Assembly: GCA_028023455.1 (NCBI GenBank)
Contig: JAQFVV010006718.1
Span: forward strand, 1-64,000
Direction of reading: 5' to 3'
Origin: Epiperipatus broadwayi
Taxonomy: Eukaryota > Onychophora > Udeonychophora > Euonychophora > Peripatidae
Length of the DNA: 64,000 nt
The position numbers were made by a program, and so were the translations under genes. This document shows, piece after piece, positions 11,051 to 23,247 of this stretch. A model generated the notes under the pieces. That model made no database searches. It was not told where the DNA came from and worked only from the letters and a program-made list of their open reading frames with translations. How positions within the stretch are numbered: the first letter of the stretch is position 1; the number at the start of each line of letters is the position of its first letter.

Positions 11051-12103
11051 CTATTCCCTTATTATTATTTTTTTTTCTAATTGTATCCCTGCACTTTCTG
11101 CATCGTGCTCCGTTCTACTATTGGCTGCCTCGCAGACATCAAACGGTATTTCTGCATGATTAATTCTTGCCTGTCGCTTTTCATAATCCAACACACATCC
11201 TGCTTTGCACATAAAGTCTGAGCCCAGGATAGCATCATGTATCAATCCCTCCAAGATCAGCATGTCGTGGTTGTATTCCTTCCCTGCGATCTTAATACTC
11301 ACCCACACTTGCTCCGATGCCAACTTGGCTCTTTTCCCATTCGCCAGCCTTACGTATACATCCTTTAACGGCAAGGTTTTAATTTTCAAGTTACTCCGGT
11401 CCATTTCATTGAATGTTTTCTGCGAAATCACCGACACTTGGCTGCCCGAGTCAAGTAGTGCATTAATCGCCTTCCCTTCGATTCCTATTTCTATTTTAGG
11501 ACATGATTGGTATGCCATTCCCAGCTTGCCCCTTTCTTCATTTTGTACTAGGTTTGCTACTTGTCTGCTATTATCTTCTGCCTTTCCCTCTTTCCTCCGA
11601 TTTTCTTCGTACTGTTTATCGTTGTCTATCGTCCTAAGTATCTCTGCTGCTCGCTCTATGGTATCATTCCCTATTATTGTTTCTTGGACGTTTTCTGGGA
11701 AGCCTCGCCTTACTATCCGCAGTATTTGTTGCTCAGATAGTTTGTATGCTGTGATTTCCCTTAATCTCGCCACTTGTCTGCGGAAATATGTACTTAGTGA
11801 TTCTTCTGTTCGCCATTTTTCTTGTGTTACCTGATGTTTAACAACTTCCTGAAGCCCCTCCCCCCAATAACTCTTCAGCAATGCTTGTTTATATTCCTTG
11901 AAGTTCGTTGGCTTTATTCCCAGCGACTCCCACCAATTTTCGGCCTTATCTTGTATGTAGCTAACAGCTATATTAACTTTAACCGACTCGCTGAACTCAT
12001 TACATGAAAAAAAACGTTCTAGACTTTCCAAGTATCTATTCGGTCTTTCCCCTTCGTTTCCCGAGAAAGTCTTTATTTTGATAACCCGACTTGCTATTTC
12101 CAT
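11051..12103 (-). CDS. gag: Ty3/gypsy Gag-protease polyprotein
   Basis: A 350-residue open frame. Residues about 8-165 are a retrotransposon Gag capsid domain: the AENWW motif at 54-58, then F-EY-LL-S-W, and YFRRQVARL at 106-114. Residues about 200-310 are a retropepsin: LLDSGS at 217-222 supplies the catalytic Asp and ILGSDF at 292-297 the conserved C-terminal ILG motif. No CCHC zinc knuckle lies between them; only a short charged linker is present, which is unusual. The start follows a 340-base leader after the primer binding site. The frame ends at UAG and Pol resumes in the same frame, so this stop is either a mutation or a read-through site. The capsid part is homologous to the Gag at 23.2-24.4 kb. 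Confidence 0.85.
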   Translation of the reverse strand: MEIASRVIKIKTFSGNEGERPNRYLESLERFFSCNEFSESVKVNIAVSYIQDKAENWWESLGIKPTNFKEYKQALLKSYWGEGLQEVVKHQVTQEKWRTEESLSTYFRRQVARLREITAYKLSEQQILRIVRRGFPENVQETIIGNDTIERAAEILRTIDNDKQYEENRRKEGKAEDNSRQVANLVQNEERGKLGMAYQSCPKIEIGIEGKAINALLDSGSQVSVISQKTFNEMDRSNLKIKTLPLKDVYVRLANGKRAKLASEQVWVSIKIAGKEYNHDMLILEGLIHDAILGSDFMCKAGCVLDYEKRQARINHAEIPFDVCEAANSRTEHDAESAGIQLEKKIIIRE

Positions 12104-12446
12104 TTTACACCTATTTTATCTGACTATTTCATATGATTGTTTTTTTTTTTTTTAATAATAATAATAAACTTACGTGCGTACAACCAAAACCTAACCTTCC
12201 CAGTTCCCCTTTTTTTTTCTTATACTAAAATTCCCTGGAGTGTCCCTATGCCTCCACGTTTTATATAATTGCAAAATCACCTTTACAGTTGCGCTGCTTA
12301 TACCATTTTCTAATCCTACTATCATGCTCCCTCCCGCTTCTTTTTTACTAACTATCACTTCTGTCACTCATACACAACTCTGGCCACACCGCTTAAAACG
12401 TCCATTCATGACTCACATCGGTTCTGCCATCCAAAACGTTTAGTTT

Positions 12447-12466
12447 CGTTCCACGTTGACGCGCCA
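12447..12466 (-). promoter_or_regulatory. primer binding site
   Basis: Minus strand reads TGGCGCGTCAACGTGGAACG, starting with the TGG complementary to a tRNA CCA end, four bases from the LTR edge. The same TGGCGC start occurs in the elements at 24.9 and 56.3 kb, so related tRNA primers are likely. Confidence 0.65.
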
Positions 12467-13039
12467 TTTATACCTAGCCCTTTTACCGTCGTCTTGTAAA
12501 TTTATAAAAACATTTATATAAAATCAATAAAAATGTTTAAATTTTATAATAACGACTCGATCAGAACTTTGTACCTCCCTCTTACACAAAATCCTATCAC
12601 AGGGCTGTCAGTACCTCGGGTAGAGTAATCAATATCATTGGAAAACATTTGCCAATAACATTTATACTCGTTTACTAGACTACATATTAGCCAATCAAAC
12701 TTTTTATTTATTTAAAGGAAAAAATCCAATGGGCGCCAGCCGACCTTTGTCGACAAGTCTGCTTGACCAATACGATCTAGTACCCGCTCCTGCTAGCTCA
12801 GCTACAACAATCAATCAAATATAATCCGCCTACCTAAAAAATCAATTTATGAATCTTTCTCTGCGCTAATTTTCTCGCTTTCTCTTTTTCCTTTATTTAA
12901 TTATTTAATTTAAATCTAATTTAAGTAATCACTAAACCATGAAATCTCCCTTGACGCTATTACACTTCGTTTGGTCTTATAATATAATTAATTACACTTT
13001 TCGTTTAAATTCAGATAATATTTAATACAATCAACATTT

Positions 13040-13236
13040 CATATTATAAATACATTTAGAAATTAATTATACGCACACTTATAGTTGAAATCACAATAAA
13101 ATCTCATATTATAAATACATTTAGAAAATATTATACGCACACCTATAGTTGAAAACACAATAAAATCTCATATCATACATACATTTAGAAAATAATTATA
13201 CGCATACACTTATATTTGAAATCACACTAAAGTCTC
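13040..13236. repeat. tandem repeat, three ~65 bp units
   Basis: Units start at 13040, 13105 and 13169 (CATATTATAAATACATTTAG and variants) and each contains TATACGCA and a TTGAAA-CACAATAAA segment. The block lies inside the 5' LTR. Confidence 0.85.
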
Positions 13237-13844
13237 TGGGTAATGGAGCTAAAGACAACTACTAATTACTGTTCGTATCATAAAGTTCAGAGTTTATTAT
13301 TCCATTTATTATTATTACGGCTTTTTAATTAGTGAATTAGAAATTGAAATAAACATTACCTAACTTTCTCCCTTATGCACGGTTCTGAGAGTTGCTTCTG
13401 ATAGTGTTTCATTCGGTCAGTTAGCGCTAACTCTTTGCAATCCTTTTCCCGATGTCTTTGGGATCCTGCGGGCTCCATGTGGACACTCCATCTCCTTCTT
13501 GTTTTATGCGACCATGATTGACATTGGAACTGTTTGCTGTTGGTATTGCAGGAAGGATTCGGCCGGCTGTTCACATGATGGGTTTAACAGTGCAGCATTA
13601 TGTTTAACTTCAGACGTATATTAATATTTAATGCTCTCGATCTATAAAATAATTTTTATTAACGAATGAATGAATTGAACTGAACTCATACAATAGAAAA
13701 TTTGCCCTTTTTATATTTTACGGTCCTTATCTTGCGGATTCAATCTACAATACGTAACTAATCCTCTGGTGTTTCAGTTATGCTCCGTGCTGACTTTCTG
13801 GTGTTTGCATTGGTCATTTAATTTCTTTGTACTCTCTGCGAGAG

Positions 13845-13935
13845 TTATTTCAATTTCTTTATTTCACTTTCTTTGTTATAGTTATTTCAATTTCTTTGTT
13901 AAAGTTATTTTCAATTTCTTTGTTAAAGTTATTTT
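13845..13935. repeat. short tandem repeat, ~26 bp units
   Basis: Three copies of a CAATTTCTTTGTTAAAGTTA-like unit in the 5' LTR, drifting at the first copy. Confidence 0.75.
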
Positions 13936-14373
13936 CACTAATTAGCCGTTTAATGGAAATTTCTTATGTTTGTCATTAGCTCCCATTGTTCACTACATTC
14001 CTTTAATTACATATATTTTTTCTTTTTTTATTATGATTATAAGGCAAAACGAATTCCACCTTGCTTTTTCTTTTTTTTTTTTTTTAAAGCAATCTCAAAT
14101 CAAATTTCAATTAAATCAAATTTAGTTAAATCAATTTTTAATTCTTTAGGTTTTATTTAAATACGATTCAAAATTATATTTTATAAAACTATTTATTTTA
14201 TGCTTTTAACGATAACCTGTCTATGAGAAAAAAAATCTTTATTCTTATTTTACCCTACGAGATCTTTTATTTTTATTAATATTTACACAAATCGTTTATC
14301 AATTTATATAGTTTTTTTAAAATTATGTGTACCTCCGAAGAAAGCACACTCCTTCCTGATATATCTCGGTACA

Positions 14374-17300
14374 ATATATATATATAAATTAAGATTATAG
14401 TGTAAATAAAAAAAAGTTATTAATACTAAATTGGGAGAGCAAATTTGTATATATATTTATTGTGTTTTCACTCATTCATATTCAGTCAAAATATATAAAT
14501 AATAAAAAACTTACTGTATCAGATCTTTATTTTTAAATAAAATTAGTAGTGAAATGTCAGATTTATATTGTAAGTAAATACCTTCTGAATGATATCCTTT
14601 TTCTTCAATAACTTTTTCCTGCCTATGAAAACATAGCAATTTCCTTGTTAGAAGCTTACAGTTTTTCTAGTTGTTTTGATGTTTTAATTATACAGAACAT
14701 TAATCTGGAAACATTTGGACAGAGAAGTCCTGAAAAATTGCGGTAATCATATTTTTTTCAAAGTGTGTTTATATAGCCAATTACTGAGATATTTCCTTAT
14801 TTTATAAAATTTGTAAATTCCCAGTTTTAAAATATCAAGTTTATAATTAAAAAATAATAATTAAGTGACCAGTATACTTAAATATTTGCAAATTTTTAAT
14901 GCAGCTTTCTTCTGTTTGATGGATTTATTCGTTTGTATTAAGTGTCCATGCTTTCTCTCCTAGAAAGTTTTTTGGAATAATTAAAAACATTTTTTGCAAA
15001 ATTTATAATTATTTTTACACAGTATTTGTGTAATAATTATAAAAATCAGTAAGTATATTGTTTTACACTCTTATTTTATATGCATATATTTCATTTCAAA
15101 AAATAAAAAGATAATAACTTTTAGCATAACATTTAAAAAAATCATAGCCTTTTGATTACCCATCTTATGAAAATTATATCTAATATCATTGCAGACACCA
15201 TATTAGGACAATTTAAAATATTATAAAAATTAAAAACAATTTTATTTTAAAGCAGAATTTGGTAGATTTATCAAAGATGGGCATTTATTGGTGCACATTT
15301 TGAATACAGATTTCAAGTAAAAAAGATTTCATTCATATTCTAAAGTTATTCTGCTCTGCCAACTGTTCAATAATAAATACATTTGTAATCTCACTTTTTC
15401 AATATCTGAAAAGTTCAAATATGAATTTTTCATCTGCAAATGTATATTACTACTAAATCAAAATTTAATTTATTGAATTCTGACAGAATAATAATTTAAT
15501 ACTAAAATCAAAGCATACAAAATGTTCTACTAAAGAGAACAATTAAATCCTGGACATGTGCAGAAAGGTTAAAACTATATAACCACCTTTTATTTATCAC
15601 CCATTTCAGATTTTTGGATAAATTTTGCAAACTATAATTTTATGAAGCAATATGAGAATGTTTTATAACTTTTTCCCCTATCAATATTAAATAATAATTT
15701 TCAATTTATCACTGATATTTTACAAATTTTTTAAAAATTTCTTAAACTTCTAGTTTTAGTAAAAATCATTTTATTATGTGAAATACTGCATCACATCAAA
15801 ATTTTAAAAGAATAAAAAATATTAAGAATAAAATGTATGTGCTTTCAAGGTAACTCAAAAAATATTAATAAATGTGATCACTTATAGCATCCTGAAAGAA
15901 AAAAAATGGCTACTCTCATATTGTAATATTTATTAAATTTATCAATTTTAATGTTTTTATTTTTTTGCTCATTTACATTTAATTTGGGCTAGTATATAAT
16001 TGAAATAATGTATCTTGGTGCAGTGCGCATCATGGTTTCACTATATTCATCTATTAGATTTTAAATTAAACTTTAAAATAAACTTTTTTTTCAATAAATG
16101 GGGTACTTTAATATTTAATCATATATCTCTGAACAGTCTCAGCAACAACACCAGCAAAAATAATAGTCTGTTCCTATTAAAGATAATACAATTATGATTG
16201 TTTCATCAGATTTCTCGATAATTTTGGATTAAAAAATATTAAATAATAAAAATTAGAAATTAATAAATTTCACGTTTATTTAATTGCCTATATGGTAGAA
16301 AACATTTTTGGATTTCACAATTTAGCCAATCAAGTTGCTGAGCAATCATTTGCATTAATTACGTTAGTTTTAACGAATTTAAATTTTATTTAATATGGCT
16401 CCAAAAATATTCTGCCAAATCCAAGAAAAACTGTCAAACTTTTTTATTTATATAATAAAATGAAGATATTTGATATAGTTTTGACAAAAAAAGGTCTACA
16501 CTAAAGTTGGGAAGATATTCAATAGAGTGATTATCAATTTGCAAAATAAAGAAATTCATGCAAATATTATTTGTGATCCTAAAACAGATAAATTTACACT
16601 TATAATATATAAGGTGAAGCTTTTAAGTTCACTCTTCCATAAGACGTTAAAAATGAATAGAAATCAGTCCTATATGGTAACGAGCTGTCAACATAGCATG
16701 GATATTCAGGTGCTTGATGCTTCTACCTCATCTGATAAGCAAACATTATTTGCGAAATGCACCCACAGTGTGAAAAGATGATTTAAGTTACTGCACTGAA
16801 CGTATGGTTGCAATATGGTGGAGATGAAACGAGGGATACATTGATAAAAAATATAAGAATTTCATGAGAATCGAAAAAGTATTAAATTTCTGGATAAAAG
16901 ATAAAGAATAACATTAGAGTAACTATTTGAATTATCAAAAAAATGTCGAATCATTATGAAGACTTCCAACAGAAACAATGTTTTAGTAAGCAATCATGTT
17001 ATATATTACATCACAAATAAGAACTACATCTATAGAAAGATTAGCAAAAAAAAGTTTTGTAAAACAGTAATGTGCCAGCAAAAAAGAGACAACTTTATGC
17101 AAAGACTTTAACAAAAGATTCACTATCAAGAGTGAGACTAAACCATTCATGTGGGCAATATCTGCATAATGATAAATTTTAAAATTTATCAAATATAATT
17201 TTCATCTCAAGAAGACTAAGTTTTCTTAATTTTTTGTTTGGATAGAGGAATTCAATTATTGAATTATCTTTGAAAATGTATAATTTTAAAATTGTTTTAT

Positions 17301-18214
17301 AGACATTGTATACATATGTTAATGTACATCAAAAATATATATTACATAAGATGCTATTCATAACTTTCCATAAATGCATAGAGAATGGAATCCAATTCAC
17401 GTGAATGCAGTGGTCTTACTGTATTTATTTATAATATAAAAGATTCCTCTAAGATATTTGTTTCAGAAAATCATTTATGATCTCTTAAGTTATCTAAGAA
17501 ATTATTAGACAGATTCCAATTTATTTATTTTTAATTTTTTTACATTTTTTGACAAAAAAAAAGAGAATTATTTTTATAACAATATTTTATTTATTATATT
17601 ATCAAATATTAATATTTGATAATAATTTTTCACATAGAAAATTTGTCAAAGAAATTATCATTCATAATAATTAAAAAAAAAGAGTAATAAAGATATCCGT
17701 CTATCTTTTATTTATAGTTAGTTAATTATCAAAATTTTTCATTTTATATTCAGCAGAAAAAAAATCTGAAAGTGAATAAACGAAAACTTACCCCCTAAAC
17801 TGGTGGTTTTATGATATCATTAGAATTTATCATTGGCTTAGAATGAACATTATAACAAACAAAATACGAAAACATAATTAATAGAAAAAAAAACTTTTAA
17901 TACATAATGAAAATTTTAACGGCAACATCATTTTATTAAATTTACTAACGTTCAAATTTTATAATACAGCACTCAATTTTTCACATTAATTGCGTTTATC
18001 AATAACAAAAAAATACTGCTTGGTAATCCTTATTTATGCTTAAACTAAATTTTTGCTAATTAATATATAACGACCGAACCCCTGCCCCGCTTAATTAATG
18101 ATTATCACATAATATACACAAACAAGATCCACTGTTTAAAAAAATGCTATCAAATTCTGAAAACAATTATTTTAATAGTCTATTGCACGACTCAACGACA
18201 CCCAAAATCTTACT
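14374..18214. other. non-coding AT-rich interval
   Basis: Begins with (TA)n at the LTR edge. No RNA gene or known repeat recognised. The longest frame (16527-16781, plus) has no recognisable domain, and the opposite frame at 16983-17192 looks equally random. Both may be chance ORFs. Confidence 0.4.
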
Positions 18215-18333
18215 TTTGGTTTAGCTTCTTTTTCAGCCTTTTATTTTAAGCATGTATCAATCAAAGAAAAAACTCTGCGTCCCGCCGGAGGTTTTACTTC
18301 CATCGTTGCAGCTCTTTCTTGTGCCTCAAGTTT
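18215..18333 (-). other. possible exon or exon relic
   Basis: A GC-richer island flanked on the minus strand by a plausible acceptor (TTATTTATAG) and a strong donor (GTAAGA). Only one frame is sensible; it reads KLEAQERAATMEVKPPAGRR then VFSLIDTCLK, a TAA stop, and KAEKEAKPK to the donor. The stop argues for a pseudo-exon, a last coding exon, or a sequencing error. I do not recognise the protein. The splice signals and base composition are the evidence. Confidence 0.35.
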
Positions 18334-20000
18334 CTATAAATAACATTTTAAAATACAAAAATGTAATACTATTACATAATGTATGACATCAATTAATATA
18401 TATATATATATGTGCTCTGCGCACAGATAATGAAGCTATTCAATGTGCGTAAAATTATCAAAATTTACCGCCAAGCACTGACAATAAACTATTAAAAAAT
18501 AAACACTCCTGATAAAAAGATTTAAAAGTCCATAACATTTGAAAAAGCATTTTACTAAACTGGTTTAAAAATAGTAACCCATTCATATATTAGTCTAATT
18601 CAGTTATCCATTACAAGAAATTAACTAATAGATGTCAGATATTAAACCAATAAAGTCCTCAGATTAAATTCTAATTATTGGCTTTTGTGAGAAATATTGG
18701 ATTTGTAAGCACGTACACTCTTGAATAGAGTAACAGTGGAATAACTGTTTTTAATGGTGATATCAAAGATGAGCTGGAACAGTTACGCAATTCTTTTTGG
18801 ATATATAATATATTAAAAATGTAAAAGCACTAAAAACTATTAAGATAAAAAGGTTTAAAAACATGCATAGATTGTATAAAATAAGGAGCTGAGAAAAGTG
18901 CCCTATCAAGGTGGGTAAGTGAGTTTTTATTAAATCCTAAGTCATGAAAGGGGTTTAAAACCCCAAATCTACTAAAAGCAAGGATAGGAAAAATTTCGAT
19001 GAAATTTCTAATATGGCCGATAGAGGTTTCAATAATAGTAATGACAAAATATACAAAAATTCTACTAAAGCTGCGACCAGTTCTCACCAAGGCAGAAATC
19101 TATCTAATTCGCAATTTTCTAACTCAAATGATAATTATTACAACAATTCTGATTCACAAAGTGACAAATGTCACGAAAGTCAAAAGAAAACTGATCTGAG
19201 AAATCCTAGTCAACCGATAAGAGATAACTAAGTCAGTATAGAAGACAATACTACCAGTTCTAAAATTATTAAAATTGAGACAGAAGCACCTAAACCAATG
19301 GTTTCTGAAACCCTGAATAATCTGCTAATTATCATAACAACCATCCCATTCCACATAAGAATAATAGTGACATAATAACATCAAAAACACAGGGAAATTT
19401 GTTTTAAAAACTGCTTGAGAACGTTAAAAATGATTACATCATTATGAAAGTTCTTAAAGATAATAATTGGCTTCTAATGAATATTTAGACTTTAAACACA
19501 ATAAAACCAAAGAAGATTAAACACATAACAAAGATAAAACCAAAGAAAGCATTTTTCCACACCAGGAGTTAAGTGAAAATATGTCAATGAGTTATAATAG
19601 TAAGAATAAAAGTAAAACCTATGCCAATATCCTTAAAGAAAATGACAATTTAAAGGAAAATGGAAACACAATAAATAAGAAACAAAATTCTATACTGAAT
19701 ATTTTTGATATGGAAATTGATAATATATCACAACAAATAGAAATTCACAATGAAGAAAATACAATGCAACTCTAGTGCCTAATATCTAAGCACTAGAATG
19801 AATTTGAACCCAAATGATTGGTAATGGACACCTGCCTCAAGCATTAGACAGTCGTACAGATACATAGATGGATGGGTACATGACTAAATGAATCTCTACT
19901 AAAAGTTAAATGAATGATAAATCGAATAAATGCTTATTTTGATAAATTATTAAGAACATTTAGTTTCGTCTATCCATTCCACTCGCATATATATATATAT
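18334..20000. other. interval with Asn/Ser/Lys-rich frame fragments
   Basis: Plus-strand frames at 19013-19231 and 19581-19775 encode low-complexity, Asn/Ser/Lys-rich peptides without domains. Together they could be remains of an ORF1-like nucleic-acid-binding protein of a retroelement (SKTYANILKEN resembles such proteins), but the case is weak. The interval ends in a (TA)n tract where the next LTR element is inserted. Confidence 0.3.
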
Positions 20001-20002
20001 TC

Positions 20003-22245
20003 TGCCGACCCCTTGCTCCCCTAACACCGGCTCCCTATTAAACCGTTCCTAAAAGGGATTGTGAGCTCCAAAACAAACATGATACAGCGTAAAGATTTTT
20101 TTTTTTTTTTATATCAATAATTGTTCATTATCAACACAAGGGGCACCAGATACGATGATTTGATTCACACTTTAATTTCTCGCATCACCTTACGTCATAT
20201 CAAAACGATTCTGAAGTCTAATCCCTGCCCATAAGCTCAAACTCCCAGCATGGACCAATAGGGGTCACCCAGGGTCGCGATGGAATTGCCTTCAAGACTG
20301 TTATTCTGGCAAAAGACACAATATTAACCAATGGAGAAGAAGATCGGTTGATTAACAGATCGGTCCAAGCATTGGACGGGATCATTGGTTATTTATAACT
20401 AATAGGGGTGTTCGGTTGAGGCATCATTAGAATAAACAATTAGATGCTTATAATATCATTCCCCTTTTATCATACAGTCCAATAGAATTATTTATATTAG
20501 CTCTATTGACATTTACTTATATTTATTAATAATAGACCCTCCCAACTCTTAAACCTAGGTTAACTACATAATAAGTAAACATCGTGACTTACGGCATGAT
20601 GTTTATGAATGAAATTTAAAAGAAATAAAAACAAGAAAAATATAAGAAAGACAAAATTAAAAGTGAAATAATTAACTGCATGAATAAATGCTAATTTTAA
20701 TAATAATTCCAAAAAAAAAAAAAATATATTTAATTATAGAAAATGATTTGAGGAATGCTCGACTTGTTTAAATTAAAAAAAAAATTTATTGAATATATAA
20801 AAAAAAATGAAACATTGATTAATAGCTTTATTTGCACGCACATACGCGCATTCTCGCACTCGCACAGAAAAGAACATATTATGCATAATAAACATGGATG
20901 ATAAAATATATTTCCTTTTTTTTTTCTTTTTTACATTTGAAATTAGGTGTGTGTTATAGTTATCTGCGAAAGAAAATAATAACTAGGATCAAAGTTCATA
21001 ACTGGAAAAGTCCTAAGATTTAAATATGAGGAACTATGTAGCATCTGATATTTTTATTTACGAAAATTGAGATTAAAATAATAAGATTTAAATATGAGGG
21101 ATTACGGATCATTTTATATTTGATTTACGAAAGTCAAGTTTAATTAATTATGAGATTGCCTTTTAAGTTTACGTAAAGAATGAATGGAAGCATTATAAAA
21201 AAAAATGTTTACCTAGGATTTTGCTTAGTCTTCTGCTGCTTCTAATTTGGTGAGGGTTCGAACCTGATAGATGATGTTTCCATAATACATGGTTATTCAT
21301 TTCACATAAGTTCAGCGTAGTATGTTTGGACGATTCTTGTATATTAAACGGAACAACGTCCTTAGACTGATTGGAGCACTATGTTCGGACGGTACTGTTG
21401 TTGATCATTCATAGCTGTGGAGATGTTCTGGCAGCGGAGCGTCGGTCAATCACTGAAGGGTTTCCTAGCCCATCATGACGATCGACGCTCTAAATGTTAA
21501 TTTCACAGTGATCATATTGGATATACCGGATAGCACAAAAAAAAAAGAAAGAAAAGTTCTAGGAGTGTAAAAAAAAGAAAAAGTTGCTTTTGCTTTTCTT
21601 TTTCTTTTAGATTTAGGTTCATATTTATATGGGTTGGTTATTATCTGAGGATCGAATCTCCACCCAGAGTTCAATATTCTTTGAGTTGTCGTTGGGATCC
21701 GTGTCCTACGTAATGTTCACTCAATCCATATGCTTGAGGCAATCTTATGTTTATGCAATCTCATATTGCAATCTCAGTTAGAAAAAATTCATACTTATTC
21801 ACACCTTTTATGCATACATGTGTGCGTGTTTTAAGAGAACAATTTAACTTACATTAGTTTAAAAGTCGAGCATTTAATCTGTCTCAAAATCACTTCTATA
21901 AGCTTTTAACTTTCACTACAGTTATAATTTAAAATAAACCCCTTTTAATTACCCCCGCGGCATATACAAGTAGATATCACTTATTGAGGTTTAAAATGGC
22001 ATATTAGTAATACTTTATATTTTATTTTTTTAGAGAATATTATTATAGTAGATTATAAGAAAGCCTTAAACTATTTAATCAGAAATATTAACATTTTATT
22101 TTACAATGTATTTTATAACGCATTGAAAGAAAACTACATTTATTTTTTTTATCATAAGTTGAAAGTGAAAGAAGAAAAAAAATATAGAGTGTTTACATTG
22201 CTCGTGTGTGTGCGTATATACCTGTACCGGCTTTGTCTCGGTACA
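20003..22245 (-). repeat. 3' LTR (2243 bp)
   Basis: Nearly identical to 24940-27187. On the plus strand it runs from TGCCGACCCCTTGCTCCC to CTCGGTACA, giving TG...CA ends. Both copies are preceded by TC, so the edge may be 2 bases further out. ORFs in it, such as 21465-21674, are shadows with homopolymer runs. It contains a B-box-like GGTTCGAACC near 21250 without a partner A box. Confidence 0.92.
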
Positions 22246-23247
22246 TATCCCTGCGATCCGTCTAAAATTAAAATGCGAGGCTTGGCATTTTAATTTTCAC
22301 AATAAAATTCCTTATTTTTGACCCCGCTTCGTGTGATTTTTAATCATTTATTTTAGCCAACTACCCTATTGTTCAACTCCCCCTCACCTAAAGAAACGAA
22401 GTGGCAGGTCATGTGGTCAGGCTCGGATTGACACTTTACATTTGCGAACTAAACTCGAAAAAAAAATCTTCCCTTTTTTTTCCCTTTTTCTTTTTTTTTT
22501 TTTACGAAGAGCGGGCGTGCCATAATTGGAGATATCTTGCCCAGTCTGGTACAGGCACCCCGGGTGGAAGATTGGCATGGGGTTGGATCTTTCCGAAGTC
22601 CTGCGATGCAAGGTTATGAACATATAGGCATTCTCTTACGGTCTATCTAATGGAAGGCAGGAGGATGGTCATTTCCGAAGTCCCCTCTGCAAAAATATGA
22701 CAACATTTACGAGGTAGCGAATAATCTGAGTTATAGAACAATAAGCATTCAAAATATCTGAGCTCTGTACCTCCTAGCACAATGGGAAATATTGAGGGAA
22801 GGAACAATAATAGCGCATTCTCGCGATCCGGCTTTTCTTTCTTTCTTTAGGCGGCATCCGCTTCCTTTCTCCGTGTGTTTTCGAGCAACATATATTTTAG
22901 TCGAAGGCGGGCGACGTTCTTTTTGATTTAAACTGGCTTTCAGAAATATTAACTTATTTACCTCGAATAGTTTTCTTTAGAAGAGTTATGACATTTATTC
23001 CTTTTCTCTCTTTAAATTATATATATTTTTTTTCGTGTTTAGTTTTCTGCGGTCTGCTTTGGTTTAAAATAATGTTTTATCAACCCCCCTTTCCCCCCTT
23101 GTTATTGTATGATGCGATGCGATGTGTAAGTCCTTTCCGGTCCGAGGTCATTTTCCTTCAGTTACCGTTGTTTATAAAGCGTACTCCGGTAATCGTATTC
23201 CTGTGGCAAATCCGTGTTCGTCAACGTGTTTTTAGACTAATTTTTCA
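22246..23247. other. internal non-coding region of the gag-only element
   Basis: The place where pol should follow gag. No frame longer than about 70 residues is believable and no pol motif is visible. The short GCAGGGA next to the 3' LTR is the only candidate for a polypurine tract and is weak. Confidence 0.6.

Larger units (their letters stand above)
9540..14373 (-). mobile_element. 3'-truncated Ty3/gypsy retrotransposon
   Basis: On the minus strand the order is 5' LTR (12471-14373), primer binding site (12447-12466), gag-protease (12103-11051), RT-RNase H (11050 to about 9540). Sequence similarity to an element stops just after RNase H: there is no integrase, polypurine tract or 3' LTR, so about half of the element is missing. 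The 5' LTR abuts (TA)n at 14374. The coding part is clearly less AT-rich than the surroundings and nearly intact, implying a fairly recent insertion followed by truncation. Confidence 0.85.
12471..14373 (-). repeat. 5' LTR (about 1.9 kb)
   Basis: It lies between the primer binding site and a (TA)n tract and ends CTCGGTACA, exactly like the LTRs of the 20.0-27.2 kb element, so its minus-strand start is TGTACCGAG. The inner boundary is inferred from spacing to the primer binding site. It holds two tandem repeat blocks and no believable ORF. No second copy is in the window. Confidence 0.65.

Noticed and set aside
9996-12007. Plus-strand ORFs of 60-209 residues across the gypsy element
   Set aside because: They are antisense shadows of the gag and pol frames, with no motifs.
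21235-21265. tRNA-like B box GGTTCGAACC
   Set aside because: Occurs identically in both LTR copies but has no A box at tRNA spacing and no cloverleaf.
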